From positions 11,267-29,715 of the forward strand of contig DISF01000075.1 in NCBI GenBank assembly GCA_002421985.1: a stretch of DNA of 18,449 nt, given 5' to 3'. Under the pieces are notes generated by a model. That model searched no databases and was not told the origin of the DNA. It saw only the letters and a program-made list of their open reading frames with translations. Below, piece by piece: positions 1-7,298 of this stretch; position 1 is the first letter of the stretch; each line of letters opens with the position of its first letter. The translations under genes were made by a program, and so were the position numbers. This DNA comes from Roseovarius sp. UBA6217 (lineage in GTDB: Bacteria; Pseudomonadota; Alphaproteobacteria; Rhodobacterales; Rhodobacteraceae).

Positions 1-537
1 ACCGGCAAGACGACGCTCATCAACATGATGGCGGGCCTTGAGAAGCCCGACGAGGGCGTGATCCGGCGCGGCTGTCGCATCTCGTTTCCGCTGGGGTTCA
101 TGGGGGGCGTGGTCTCGCGCCTCTCGGCCAAGGAAAACGCCCGCTACATCGCCCAGCTTTACGGGATCGACCCCGATTACGTCGAGGCCTATTGCCGCTG
201 GCTCTGCGGTCTGGGCGAGTATTTCGACCAGCCGCTTGGCACCTATTCCTCGGGGATGCGCGCACGGTTCAGCTTTGCGCTGATGCTGGCGCTGGATTTC
301 GACATGTATCTGATCGACGAGGGGATGCCCAGCACGACGGATGTGGAATTCAACCGCAAGGCCGGCGAGATATTGCAGGAGCGGCTGCGCACCACCACCA
401 TCATCATCGTGTCCCACGACCCCAAGACGCTTGAAAAATTCGTCAGTTCCGCCGCTGTTCTGATGGGCGGCAAGCTTTACATGTATGATACCTTGGAAGA
501 GGCAAAAGAGCTTTATGACTACGAAACCCAAGGTTAG
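1..537 (+). CDS. kpsT: Capsular polysaccharide ABC exporter, ATP-binding subunit (5' truncated)
   Basis: This is the ATPase half of the KpsMT-type transporter that pushes lipid-linked capsular polysaccharide across the inner membrane. The window opens inside the Walker A loop (TGKTTLINMMAGL), so roughly the first 40-50 residues are missing and 178 are present. Visible after it are the ABC signature region (TYSSGMRARFSFALMLAL, about residues 81-98), Walker B (MYLIDEGMP, about 102-110) and the switch histidine (IIVSHD, about 134-139). The SSGM signature in place of LSGGQ and the short length are typical of KpsT/Wzt-like polysaccharide exporters. The last 23 bases overlap the start of kpsE, indicating translational coupling; kpsM is expected just upstream of the window. 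The family call is firm; the choice between KpsT and a close relative such as BexA/CtrD/RkpS is only a naming issue. Confidence 0.93.
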   Translation, partial: TGKTTLINMMAGLEKPDEGVIRRGCRISFPLGFMGGVVSRLSAKENARYIAQLYGIDPDYVEAYCRWLCGLGEYFDQPLGTYSSGMRARFSFALMLALDFDMYLIDEGMPSTTDVEFNRKAGEILQERLRTTTIIIVSHDPKTLEKFVSSAAVLMGGKLYMYDTLEEAKELYDYETQG

Positions 538-2140
538 CAAATTCCGCATCCGCCGCAGCGCGCCCGCCGCCGCCAGCGCCGGGGTATATGGCAATGCCGC
601 CGAGGCGCATCTCGCGGCTGTGCCAGAGGCCATGCCTGACGCGACTCACCACCCCGAGCAGCCCCGCGAGGGCCAGATCGACCAGACCCGCGCCGAAGCG
701 CCGGGCACCAGCATCGACGACATCCGCCGCGAGGGGCTGACGGGGCGCGAATTGCGCATGGCGCGGCGTGTGGCGCAGAAACACGGGCTTGCCCCCACCT
801 CTGATTTCGACGCGGTGCGGCTCTTGCGCGCGCGCGGCATCGACCCGTTCCAGCGCACCACCGTGCTCGAGCTGGTGGCGGGCAAAGGCACCGGTGGCAA
901 GACGCAGGGCGAGGGCCGTGTGCAACTGCCCCAGACCGTGCCCGCGCCGGGCCATAACCTGCCCGCGCCCGAGCAAAGCCCGGCCGCGCGCCGCGCCGCC
1001 GAGATCACCGGCATTCAACGCGACATTGCCAAGCGGCGGCGGCGCAAACTCTTGCTTCTGTTCTCGCGGCTTGCGGCCTTCGTGTTCCTGCCCACCTTTC
1101 TCGCCGGGTATTATTTCGCGGTTATGGCAACGCCGATGTATGCGTCCAACTCGGCCTTTCTGATCCTGTCGGCGGATGGCGGCGGCAGCGGTGGCAAGGG
1201 CGGGCTTGGCGCGCTTTTGCCCAGCCAGTTCGCCACCGGCCAGGACGCCATCGCGACGCAGGAATATCTTGAATCAAAGGATGCGATGCTGCGGCTTGAT
1301 CGTGAAATGGACTATCGCGGGCATTTCAGCGACCCCGCGATCGACCCGATTCAGCGGCTCGACCCCGAGGCCAGCAACGAAGAGGTCTACAGGCTTTACA
1401 AGAAACATGTGAAAATCGGCTATGATCCGATCGAGGGCGTGATGCGCATGGAGGTGATCGCCGCCGATCCCGAAACCAGCCTGCGCTTCAACCAGCAGCT
1501 TATCGCCTATGCCGAGGAACGCGTGGACGAGCTGAGCCGCGACAAGCGCAACGACGCTGTCAAGGTCGCCGCCGACAGTCTCGAGCAGGCCAAGGCCGAG
1601 CGGCGCGCGGCCCAAGAACGCCTTGTTGCGCTGCAAGAGGGCAGCATCCTCGACCCCGAGGGCGAAATCGCCGGTATCCGCAGCCTCATCAACTCCGTCG
1701 AATTGCAGCTTCAGGAGAAAGAGCTTGCGCTCAGCATCCAGCTCAACAACCCGCGCCCCAACAGCGCCAGGGTCGAGGCCCTGCGCAGCGAGATCGCGGT
1801 TCTGCGCGCCGAGCTTGGCCGCCAGAAGAACCGCCTGACCGAGGCCACCGCCGGCGAAAGCTCGCTTGCCTCCAAGACCGCCGCGATCCAGATGGCGCAG
1901 GCCGATCTTGCGACCGCCGACATGGTGATGCAATCCGCGCTCGAGACCATGCGCATGTCCGAGGTCGAGGCCAACAAGCAGGTGCGCTATCTCACCGTCA
2001 GCGCCCGCCCCGTCGCCCCGCAAGAGGCCTCTTATCCCAAGGTCTTCGAGAACACCGTTCTGGCCTTCCTGATCTTTTCTGGTATCTACCTGATGATCTC
2101 GCTCACCGCGTCCATCCTTCGCGAACAGGTGTCTTCCTGA
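515..2140 (+). CDS. kpsE: Capsule export inner-membrane protein, KpsE/BexC/CtrB family, with long N-terminal extension
   Basis: KpsE-type proteins are polysaccharide co-polymerase relatives that sit in the inner membrane and link the KpsMT exporter to the outer-membrane channel. The chosen ATG at 515 has AAGAG four bases upstream; an in-frame ATG at 485 is possible but has a poorer site. The 541-residue protein shows a basic, Ala/Pro-rich cytoplasmic region (1-175), a first membrane helix after a KRRRRK stop-transfer cluster (about 179-205), a periplasmic domain beginning ATPMYASNSAFLIL, a long Ala/Glu/Gln/Leu-rich coiled coil (about 345-480), and a second membrane helix at the C-terminus (about 514-533). 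The two-helix plan and the P-MYASNS motif are typical of the family. The roughly 175-residue N-terminal part is longer than in E. coli KpsE and holds a compact charged segment (about 75-122) of unknown role. It overlaps kpsT and is one base from kdsA. Confidence 0.88.
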   Translation: MTTKPKVSKFRIRRSAPAAASAGVYGNAAEAHLAAVPEAMPDATHHPEQPREGQIDQTRAEAPGTSIDDIRREGLTGRELRMARRVAQKHGLAPTSDFDAVRLLRARGIDPFQRTTVLELVAGKGTGGKTQGEGRVQLPQTVPAPGHNLPAPEQSPAARRAAEITGIQRDIAKRRRRKLLLLFSRLAAFVFLPTFLAGYYFAVMATPMYASNSAFLILSADGGGSGGKGGLGALLPSQFATGQDAIATQEYLESKDAMLRLDREMDYRGHFSDPAIDPIQRLDPEASNEEVYRLYKKHVKIGYDPIEGVMRMEVIAADPETSLRFNQQLIAYAEERVDELSRDKRNDAVKVAADSLEQAKAERRAAQERLVALQEGSILDPEGEIAGIRSLINSVELQLQEKELALSIQLNNPRPNSARVEALRSEIAVLRAELGRQKNRLTEATAGESSLASKTAAIQMAQADLATADMVMQSALETMRMSEVEANKQVRYLTVSARPVAPQEASYPKVFENTVLAFLIFSGIYLMISLTASILREQVSS

Positions 2141-2141
2141 T

Positions 2142-2975
2142 ATGCAACATGTCGATCTGAACGGCGTGACGCTTGGCAATGACCGGGCGCTCACCCTTAT
2201 CGCAGGGCCATGCCAGCTCGAATCCGCCGATCACGCCCAGATGATCGCGGGCACCCTGCAAGAGGCGTGCCGCGCGGCGGGGGCGGGGCTGATCTTCAAG
2301 GGATCGTTCGACAAGGCCAACCGCACCTCGCTTGCGGGGCGGCGCGGGCTTGGGCTCGACGAAGGGCTGAAGGTGCTGCAATCGGTGAAGGCGGCACTTG
2401 GTGTGCCGGTGCTCACGGATGTCCACCTGCCCGATCAATGCGCGCCCGTGGCCGAGGTGGCCGATGTGCTGCAAATCCCCGCCTTCCTGTGCCGCCAGAC
2501 CGATCTATTGCTCGCGGCGGGCGAGACGGGGGCGGCGATCAACGTGAAAAAAGGCCAGTTTCTGGCACCCTGGGACATGCCAAACGTGGTGGCCAAGATC
2601 GAAGCCACCGGCAACCACCGTATCCTCTTGACCGAGCGCGGCACCTCGTTCGGCTACAACACCCTTGTCGCCGATATGCGAAGCCTGCCGCAGATGGCCG
2701 CGACCGGCTATCCGGTGGTGATGGACGCCACCCATTCGGTGCAGCAGCCCGGCGGCCGCGGCGGCAGCAGCGGCGGGCAGCGCGAATTCGCCCCCGTCAT
2801 GGCGCGTGCCGCCGTGGCGCTTGGGGTGGCGGCGGTGTTCATCGAGACGCATGAAGACCCCGACAACGCCCCCTCGGACGGGCCCAACATGATCCCGCTG
2901 TCGCAGATGGCCGCGCTCATCGACACGCTGATGGCGTTCGACCGCCTGGCCAAGGCACATCCCATTACTCTCTGA
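2142..2975 (+). CDS. kdsA: 3-deoxy-8-phosphooctulonate synthase (Kdo-8-P synthase), metal-dependent class
   Basis: This enzyme condenses phosphoenolpyruvate with D-arabinose 5-phosphate to give Kdo 8-phosphate, the precursor of the Kdo in lipopolysaccharide and in capsule linkers. The 277-residue length is normal and family motifs are clear: IAGPCQLES (20-28), FKGSFDKANRTS (52-63), TERGTSFGYNTL (164-175), DATHSVQQPGG (195-205) and ETHEDPDNAPSDGPN (235-249). Cys24, His198, Glu235 and Asp246 correspond, with a constant offset of 13, to the metal ligands Cys11, His185, Glu222 and Asp233 that I recall for the Aquifex aeolicus enzyme. It should therefore belong to the metal-dependent class rather than the E. 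coli type, which has Asn at the Cys position. It starts one base after the kpsE stop and has no strong ribosome binding site of its own, so it is probably translated by coupling. Its place in a capsule operon suggests Kdo supply for the capsule lipid linker. Confidence 0.95.
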   Translation: MQHVDLNGVTLGNDRALTLIAGPCQLESADHAQMIAGTLQEACRAAGAGLIFKGSFDKANRTSLAGRRGLGLDEGLKVLQSVKAALGVPVLTDVHLPDQCAPVAEVADVLQIPAFLCRQTDLLLAAGETGAAINVKKGQFLAPWDMPNVVAKIEATGNHRILLTERGTSFGYNTLVADMRSLPQMAATGYPVVMDATHSVQQPGGRGGSSGGQREFAPVMARAAVALGVAAVFIETHEDPDNAPSDGPNMIPLSQMAALIDTLMAFDRLAKAHPITL

Positions 2976-2977
2976 CC

Positions 2978-2991
2978 AAAAACGAGTTTTT
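2978..2991. promoter_or_regulatory. A/T palindrome just before the phosphohexomutase start
   Basis: AAAAACGAGTTTTT has perfect 6-base arms around a two-base centre and fills almost the whole 17-base gap between the kdsA stop and the next ATG at 2993. It stands out in this GC-rich sequence. The T-run following a very short stem could give weak transcription termination or attenuation; it also occupies the place where a ribosome binding site would be, and only a poor GAG is seen. Function is not known. Confidence 0.3.
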
Positions 2992-2992
2992 C

Positions 2993-4489
2993 ATGACCAA
3001 ACCGCTTTCGACCGTCACCCCCAACACTTGGGAATTCCTGCGCGATGCGATGATCGCGCCGACGGGGTTTCGCGAGTATGACGCGCGCTGGAAGTATCCC
3101 GACGCGATCAACCTTCCCGGCATCACCGCGCTTGGCCTTGGCCTTGGCACGCAGATCCGGGCGCGCGGGATCGCGCCGGTGATCGCGGTCGGCAATGACT
3201 ATCGCGACTATTCGCTGTCGATCAAGAACGCGCTCATCCTCGGGCTGATGCAGGCAGGCATCCACGTCAAGGATATCGGCCCCGCGCTCTCGCCCATGGC
3301 CTATTTCGCGCAATTCCACCTTGATGTGCCTGCTGTGGCGATGGTGACGGCCTCGCATAACCCCAATGGCTGGACCGGCGTCAAGATGGGGTTCGATCGT
3401 CCGCTGACGCATGGCCCCGACGAGATGGCAGAGCTTCGCGATATCGTGCTGGAGGGGCGCGGGCAGGCCCATCCGGGCGGATCTTACGAGTTCGTGGCGG
3501 GCGTACGAGAGGCCTATCTTGATGATCTGGCGGGCGATTTCCGCATGACGCGCAAGCTGCGCGTGGTCTGCGCCACCGGCAACGGCACGGCGGGGGCCTT
3601 TGCGCCCGAGCTCTTCGAGCGCATCGGCGTCGAGGTGATCCCCTCGCATAACCGGCTCGACTACACATTCCCGCATTACAACCCCAACCCCGAAGCCATG
3701 GAAATGCTGCATGACATGGCAGCGACGGTGCGCGCCACGGGGGCGGATTTCGCGCTTGGCTTTGACGGCGACGGCGATCGCTGCGGCGTCGTGGATGACG
3801 AGGGCGAGGAGATTTTTGCCGACAAGGTGGGCGTCATCATGGCGCGCGACCTGTCGAAGATTTACCCCAATGCGACCTTTGTCGCGGATGTGAAATCGAC
3901 TGGCCTCTTCGCCTCTGACCCCGAGTTGCGGAAAAACGGCGCGAGGGCCGATTACTGGAAAACCGGGCACAGCCACATGAAGCGCCGCGTCAAGGAACTC
4001 GGCGCGCTGGCGGGGTTCGAGAAATCGGGGCATTACTTCTTGGCTGAGCCCATCGGGCGCGGCTATGATTGCGGGCTGCGCGTGGCGGTGGAACTGTGCA
4101 AGCTGATGGATCGCAACCCGGATCTGTCCATGTCCGACCTGCGCCGCGCGCTGCCGCAGACCTGGGGCACACCGACGATGTCGCCCTGGTGCGCCGATAC
4201 CGAGAAATACCAGGTGCTGGAGCGGATCGTGGCGCGGCTGGTGGCGAAGAAGGACGCGGGTGAGCAGATCGCGGGCCGGGCCATCAAGGAGGTGGTGACG
4301 GTGAACGGCGCGCGCGTCATTCTCGACAACGGGTCATGGGGGCTTGTGCGGGCATCCTCGAACACGCCAAACCTCGTGGTGGTCTGCGAAAGCAGCGAGA
4401 GCGAGGCCGAGATGCGCGCGATCTTTGCCGATATCGACGCGGTGATCCGCACAGAGCCGTCGGTGGGCGATTACGACCAGACGATCTGA
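2993..4489 (+). CDS. Phosphomannomutase/phosphoglucomutase (alpha-D-phosphohexomutase, AlgC type)
   Basis: The enzyme interconverts hexose 6-phosphate and hexose 1-phosphate, feeding nucleotide-sugar synthesis (GDP-mannose, UDP-glucose and derivatives). All four active-site regions are visible in the 498-residue protein: the phosphoserine loop TASHNPNG (119-126, Ser121 the likely phosphorylated residue), the Mg2+ loop DGDGDR (258-263), the sugar-specificity loop FEKSGHYF (342-349) and the C-terminal phosphate-binding loop RASSNTP (453-459). The RASSNTP form is closer to AlgC-type PMM/PGM than to GlmM or classical Pgm, so dual mannose/glucose activity is likely, but substrate choice cannot be read from sequence alone. 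It follows kdsA by 17 bases on the same strand, in line with a role in making the exported polysaccharide, and converges on the PIN-domain gene downstream. Confidence 0.92.
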   Translation: MTKPLSTVTPNTWEFLRDAMIAPTGFREYDARWKYPDAINLPGITALGLGLGTQIRARGIAPVIAVGNDYRDYSLSIKNALILGLMQAGIHVKDIGPALSPMAYFAQFHLDVPAVAMVTASHNPNGWTGVKMGFDRPLTHGPDEMAELRDIVLEGRGQAHPGGSYEFVAGVREAYLDDLAGDFRMTRKLRVVCATGNGTAGAFAPELFERIGVEVIPSHNRLDYTFPHYNPNPEAMEMLHDMAATVRATGADFALGFDGDGDRCGVVDDEGEEIFADKVGVIMARDLSKIYPNATFVADVKSTGLFASDPELRKNGARADYWKTGHSHMKRRVKELGALAGFEKSGHYFLAEPIGRGYDCGLRVAVELCKLMDRNPDLSMSDLRRALPQTWGTPTMSPWCADTEKYQVLERIVARLVAKKDAGEQIAGRAIKEVVTVNGARVILDNGSWGLVRASSNTPNLVVVCESSESEAEMRAIFADIDAVIRTEPSVGDYDQTI

Positions 4490-4490
4490 G

Positions 4491-4514
4491 GGCGGGGTGG
4501 CCTCACCCCCCGCC
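4491..4514. terminator. Possible bidirectional terminator hairpin between convergent genes
   Basis: GGCGGGG (4491-4497) pairs with CCCCGCC (4508-4514) around a 10-base loop. It lies two bases after the stop of the phosphohexomutase and overlaps the last codons of the oppositely oriented PIN gene, where a shared terminator is expected. There is no T-run on either strand, so intrinsic termination would be weak. Confidence 0.35.
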
Positions 4515-5048
4515 AAGCGCCTTGGCCAGTCGCGGCAGGCGCGCCTTTTTCAACAGCGGCCGCATCTCCCACGCGCCTTTTGACAGGTGCCGCGCGCGGG
4601 CCAGAACCTCGCCCGCCACGCCCGCCACAAGGCCGGGCTGCGCGCGCCAGATACCGTGCAGGAACCCGTCGGGATCGCCCCGCCACAGCCCCTCTTCGGC
4701 CAGCACGGCGCGCGGAAAATCGCGCGTGTTGAGGGTGATGATGCCATCCGCCGAACCCGCGATCGCGGCGGCCAGAACATGGGTGTCGGTGGGATCGGGT
4801 AGCCATAGCCGCGCCTCGAGCGACGGCGCATACTCCACCCCTGCCCCCGGCCAGCGCGCCGCCATCAGCGCCGCCTCGGCCTCGGCCTGCGCGGCCCCTT
4901 CTGGCCCCAGCCTGCCCGCCGCGTGCCGCCATTCGCCGATGATCCGCGCCGACCAGAGCGGCGTGAACGCCCCCGCCGCCGCCACCCCGAGGAGCATTTC
5001 GCGCATCACCGTGGGATAGATCACGCAGGTATCCAGCAGCACCTTCAC
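4503..5048 (-). CDS. PIN-domain protein, probable ribonuclease
   Basis: A 181-residue protein with the PIN-domain acidic pattern: KVLLDTCVIYP (Asp6), IIGEWRHA (Glu39), PTDTHVLAAA (Asp88) and SADGIITLNTRDFP (Asp101, Asp110). PIN domains are metal-dependent RNases, including VapC toxins. The start is taken as the GTG at 5048, whose GTGA overlaps the stop of the upstream rRNA methyltransferase. The open frame continues further upstream, but that part is antisense-like low-quality sequence in another frame of the methyltransferase, and the PIN fold normally begins with this LLDT strand. No VapB-like antitoxin is adjacent, so a toxin-antitoxin role is not supported. The Arg/Lys-rich C-terminus could bind RNA. 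Coupling with a 23S rRNA methyltransferase hints at RNA processing, which is inference. The protein family is clear, the role is not. Confidence 0.8.
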   Translation of the reverse strand: MKVLLDTCVIYPTVMREMLLGVAAAGAFTPLWSARIIGEWRHAAGRLGPEGAAQAEAEAALMAARWPGAGVEYAPSLEARLWLPDPTDTHVLAAAIAGSADGIITLNTRDFPRAVLAEEGLWRGDPDGFLHGIWRAQPGLVAGVAGEVLARARHLSKGAWEMRPLLKKARLPRLAKALGGG

Positions 5049-6241
5049 AGCCGGTAGAACAACGCCTTGAGATAGCCGCTCTCGGCAAGGCTCGGATGGA
5101 GCGGATGGTCCGGCCCGGCAAAGCCCGTGTGGATCAGTTGCCCCGCGCGCCCGGCCCGCCCGATGCCACGGGTGCAGGCGGTGCGAAACCGCGAGAGATC
5201 GGCGGCGTGCGAGCACGAACAGAGGCCCAGATAGCCCCCCGGCTCCACCAGCGCCGCCGCCAGCCGCGCCACCCGCTCATAGGCGCGCAGGCCCTTTTCC
5301 AGCGCCGGTTTCGACGGGGCAAAGGCGGGCGGGTCGCAGATCACCAGATCAAACCGCGCGCCCTCGGCGGCCAGCGCCTCCATCACCTCGAAGGCGTCGC
5401 CCCGGCGGGTAGAGAGCCGCGCGGCCACGCCGCTGCGCGCAGCACCCTCGCCCGCCAGATCGAGCGCGGGCTGCGCGCTGTCCACCGCCAGCGCACCCTC
5501 CGCGCCGCCGGCAAGCGCGGCCAGCGAAAACCCGCCGACATGGGCAAAGACATCAAGCACCCGCGCGCCCCGCGCCAGCCGCGCGGCAAAGGCATGGTTG
5601 GGGCGCTGGTCATAGAAAATCCCGGTCTTCTGCCCACCCAGAAGATCGGCCATATAGGTGGCCCCGTTCATCGGCACCGGCACCGCGCCATCGGGCGCGA
5701 CCCCCGCCAGAGTGCCGCTTTCGCCGTCCAGACCCTCAAGCGCACGCACCCGCCCCGACGCGTTCTTGAGCACGCAGGCCACGCCGGTCACCGATTGCAC
5801 CGCCGCCGCCATTTCCGGCAACAGCGCCTCGGCCCAGGCGGCATTGGGCTGGATCACGGCGATATCGCCGAAACGGTCGATCACCACGCCGGGCAGGCCA
5901 TCGGCCTCGGCATGAACCAGCCGGTAGAACGGTGCCTCATAAAGCCGCGTGCGCAGCGCAAGGGCATGACCGATCCGCGCGGCAAGCCAGTCCCCGTCGA
6001 TCCGCGCGCGCGTGTCGCGGTCGAGCATCCGCGCCATGATCCGCGATTTCGGGTTGACCGCCACCAGCCCCAGCGGCGCGCGCTCGGCATCCTCCAGCAC
6101 CGCGATGCTGCCGGGCGGCAACGCACGGGTGCGGCGGTCGGTCACGATCTCGCCCTCGAAAACCCAGGGGCTGCCATGGCGGATGGCGCGGGCCTCGGCC
6201 TTGGGGCGCAGGCGGATAACGGGATAGGGGGCGGCTGTCAT
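5045..6241 (-). CDS. rlmI: 23S rRNA (cytosine-C5) methyltransferase, RlmI family
   Basis: RlmI uses S-adenosylmethionine to methylate C5 of a cytosine in 23S rRNA (C1962 in E. coli). The 398-residue protein has the RlmI order of parts. An N-terminal PUA-like domain comes first (about 8-80, including RHGSPWVFEGEI). A central region carries QKTGIFYDQRPNH (204-216). The Rossmann methyltransferase domain follows, with SAM motif I VLDVFAHVGGFSLAAL (228-243), the acidic motif AVDSAQPALDLA (252-263), motif IV DLVICDPPAF (298-307) and motif VI LGLCSCSHAADL (338-349), which supplies the catalytic cysteine region. The C-terminus (HPSLAESGYLKALFYRL) is also typical. The start has an AAGGGGG ribosome binding site about 7 bases upstream. 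Its stop overlaps the GTG of the PIN gene by four bases, so the two should be co-translated. Specificity for the exact E. coli site is assumed from the family. Confidence 0.9.
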   Translation of the reverse strand: MTAAPYPVIRLRPKAEARAIRHGSPWVFEGEIVTDRRTRALPPGSIAVLEDAERAPLGLVAVNPKSRIMARMLDRDTRARIDGDWLAARIGHALALRTRLYEAPFYRLVHAEADGLPGVVIDRFGDIAVIQPNAAWAEALLPEMAAAVQSVTGVACVLKNASGRVRALEGLDGESGTLAGVAPDGAVPVPMNGATYMADLLGGQKTGIFYDQRPNHAFAARLARGARVLDVFAHVGGFSLAALAGGAEGALAVDSAQPALDLAGEGAARSGVAARLSTRRGDAFEVMEALAAEGARFDLVICDPPAFAPSKPALEKGLRAYERVARLAAALVEPGGYLGLCSCSHAADLSRFRTACTRGIGRAGRAGQLIHTGFAGPDHPLHPSLAESGYLKALFYRL

Positions 6242-6278
6242 GCCGCCCCCTTACGCCGTTTCGATTGCCGCGAAAAGC

Positions 6279-6914
6279 TCAGAGTTGGTTGAGCGCACCG
6301 ATAAGCCCGGTGGCCTGCGCGCGATAGCCATCGGGGGTGCCCAGCTCGGTGCGGATCACCTCTGCGAGATGCGCGGTGATACGCACCTTTTGCGTGATTC
6401 CCTGCCGTTCCGCATCGATCGCGGCCTGCCCGCCCAGCGCCTTGAAATCGGCCTTGACGAACTTGGGCGGCGTCAGCGCCGCGCCGGTCTCGGCGTCACG
6501 CAGCGTATAGGTGAACTGGATTGCGTGGACGCCACCGATCGTATAGCGCGCCTTCTCGCTCAGCGCGTGAAAGCGGGTCAGCTCGACATCGAGCACCACC
6601 GGCACCGCGCCCTCGGGCAGCCCGGCCACGCCCTGCTCCAGTGCGGTCTTGAGAATCGCCCCCACCTGGGCGTGACGGTCGCCGGGCGCATCCTCGCGCC
6701 AGACGATATCGCCGCCGGGCAGGTAGCGGTTGGCCTCCGACACCTTGAGACTGCGCGGCACGCTCACGCGCACCTCGCGCACATCGAGCGGCAGCGCGGC
6801 GGCCCGCAGCGCGGGGGCATCGACGGGCGCGTTGCGGGTGGCGGTGTCGATGCTGGCACAGGCCGACAATCCGACCCCGAGCAGCAGCGCGGCGGTGAGT
6901 TTGGCAAATCGCAT
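6279..6914 (-). CDS. Predicted outer-membrane or periplasmic lipoprotein of unknown function
   Basis: The 211-residue product begins with a lipoprotein signal: MRFAKLTAALLLGVGLSAC with lipobox LSAC and lipidated Cys19. The mature part is a single globular alpha/beta domain with segments such as LPLDVREVRVSVPRSLKVSEANRY and PVVLDVELTRFHALSEKARY, ending in GLIGALNQL. It resembles a small lipoprotein family common in Rhodobacterales (I think the DUF6778 group), with distant likeness to DUF4410/LptE-like folds, but I cannot confirm that. A good ribosome binding site (GAGGAG, about 6 bases upstream) fixes the start. The leader contains a long hairpin and a palindrome described separately. The gene lies 37 bases upstream of rlmI on the same strand, facing the same way as rlmI but reading after it, so an operon with rlmI is not obvious. 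Confidence 0.78.
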   Translation of the reverse strand: MRFAKLTAALLLGVGLSACASIDTATRNAPVDAPALRAAALPLDVREVRVSVPRSLKVSEANRYLPGGDIVWREDAPGDRHAQVGAILKTALEQGVAGLPEGAVPVVLDVELTRFHALSEKARYTIGGVHAIQFTYTLRDAETGAALTPPKFVKADFKALGGQAAIDAERQGITQKVRITAHLAEVIRTELGTPDGYRAQATGLIGALNQL

Positions 6915-6931
6915 GATCGTCTCCTCGGGCA

Positions 6932-6974
6932 GAGCCTCTTATCCGGTGTGTAATCTCTACCCGGATTGAGGCTC
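6932..6974. promoter_or_regulatory. Long interrupted hairpin in the leader of the lipoprotein gene
   Basis: GAGCCTC (6932-6938) and ATCCGG (6941-6946) pair with CCGGAT (6961-6966) and GAGGCTC (6968-6974), giving 13 base pairs with a small internal bulge (TT against T) and a 14-base loop. On the minus strand it lies between the small gene that ends at 7026 and the lipoprotein ATG at 6914. It could end transcription from the glnE side (no T-run is seen) or form a structured leader near the lipoprotein ribosome binding site. Confidence 0.45.
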
Positions 6975-6988
6975 ATTTGAGACAAATG
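6974..6988. promoter_or_regulatory. 15-bp palindrome, possible operator
   Basis: CATTTGAGACAAATG is a perfect inverted repeat with 6-base arms around AGA, placed directly next to the long hairpin and about 60 bases upstream of the lipoprotein start. Its A/T-rich arms contrast with the surroundings, and the size suits a dimeric regulator's binding site. No regulator is encoded nearby, so this is only a candidate. Confidence 0.3.
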
Positions 6989-7025
6989 CCGTGCATTACC
7001 GCGGCAGGCCCACCCGCCGCGCAGG

Positions 7026-7298
7026 TCAGTCGCGCGGGCGCGACCGCCAGCCGCCCCGGCGGCGCGGGGCCTCGGCGCGCGCCAGCCCGGCGCGCAGCAC
7101 GGTGGTCATCGGATGATCCGGGTTGGCGGGCGCGTGGCGCACGATCAGCGCCTCCAGCACGGTGTGCACCTCCTGGCCATCGGGCACCGACAGCGCCCAG
7201 TCAAGAAAGATCGAGCGGCATTCGCCCTCGCCGATGCCGTCGATGCGGTAGGCCTCGGCGATCACGCCCCTGGGGTCGATCGGGTCACCGCGCGCCAT
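7026..7298 (-). CDS. Small protein of unknown function overlapping the end of glnE
   Basis: A 90-residue acidic-to-basic protein: a folded-looking N-terminal two thirds (DPRGVIAEAYRIDGIGEGE, then FLDWALSVPDGQEVHTVLEAL and a short helix to about residue 73) and an Arg-rich tail (APRRRGGWRSRPRD). The start at 7298 is chosen over an upstream ATG because GGGAG sits 7 bases before it. It overlaps the last 14 bases of glnE, so translation is probably coupled to glnE. I do not recognise the family. Codon use matches the neighbours, and the overlap plus good ribosome binding site make it likely to be a true gene. Confidence 0.65.
   Translation of the reverse strand: MARGDPIDPRGVIAEAYRIDGIGEGECRSIFLDWALSVPDGQEVHTVLEALIVRHAPANPDHPMTTVLRAGLARAEAPRRRGGWRSRPRD

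Noticed and set aside
2708..4033. Long minus-strand open frame opposite kdsA and the phosphohexomutase
   Set aside because: It crosses two well-supported plus-strand genes and has a His/Arg-rich shadow composition.
4503..5048. VapBC toxin-antitoxin pair
   Set aside because: No antitoxin-like small gene lies on either side; upstream is rlmI and downstream is a convergent metabolic gene.
5049..5216. N-terminal extension of the PIN-domain protein
   Set aside because: The PIN fold begins at the LLDT strand just after the GTG at 5048; the extra residues are an out-of-frame reading of rlmI.
5096..6292. Long plus-strand open frame opposite rlmI
   Set aside because: Arg/Pro/Gly/His-rich translation with no recognisable motif, typical of the antisense of a GC-rich gene; the minus-strand RlmI motifs are complete.
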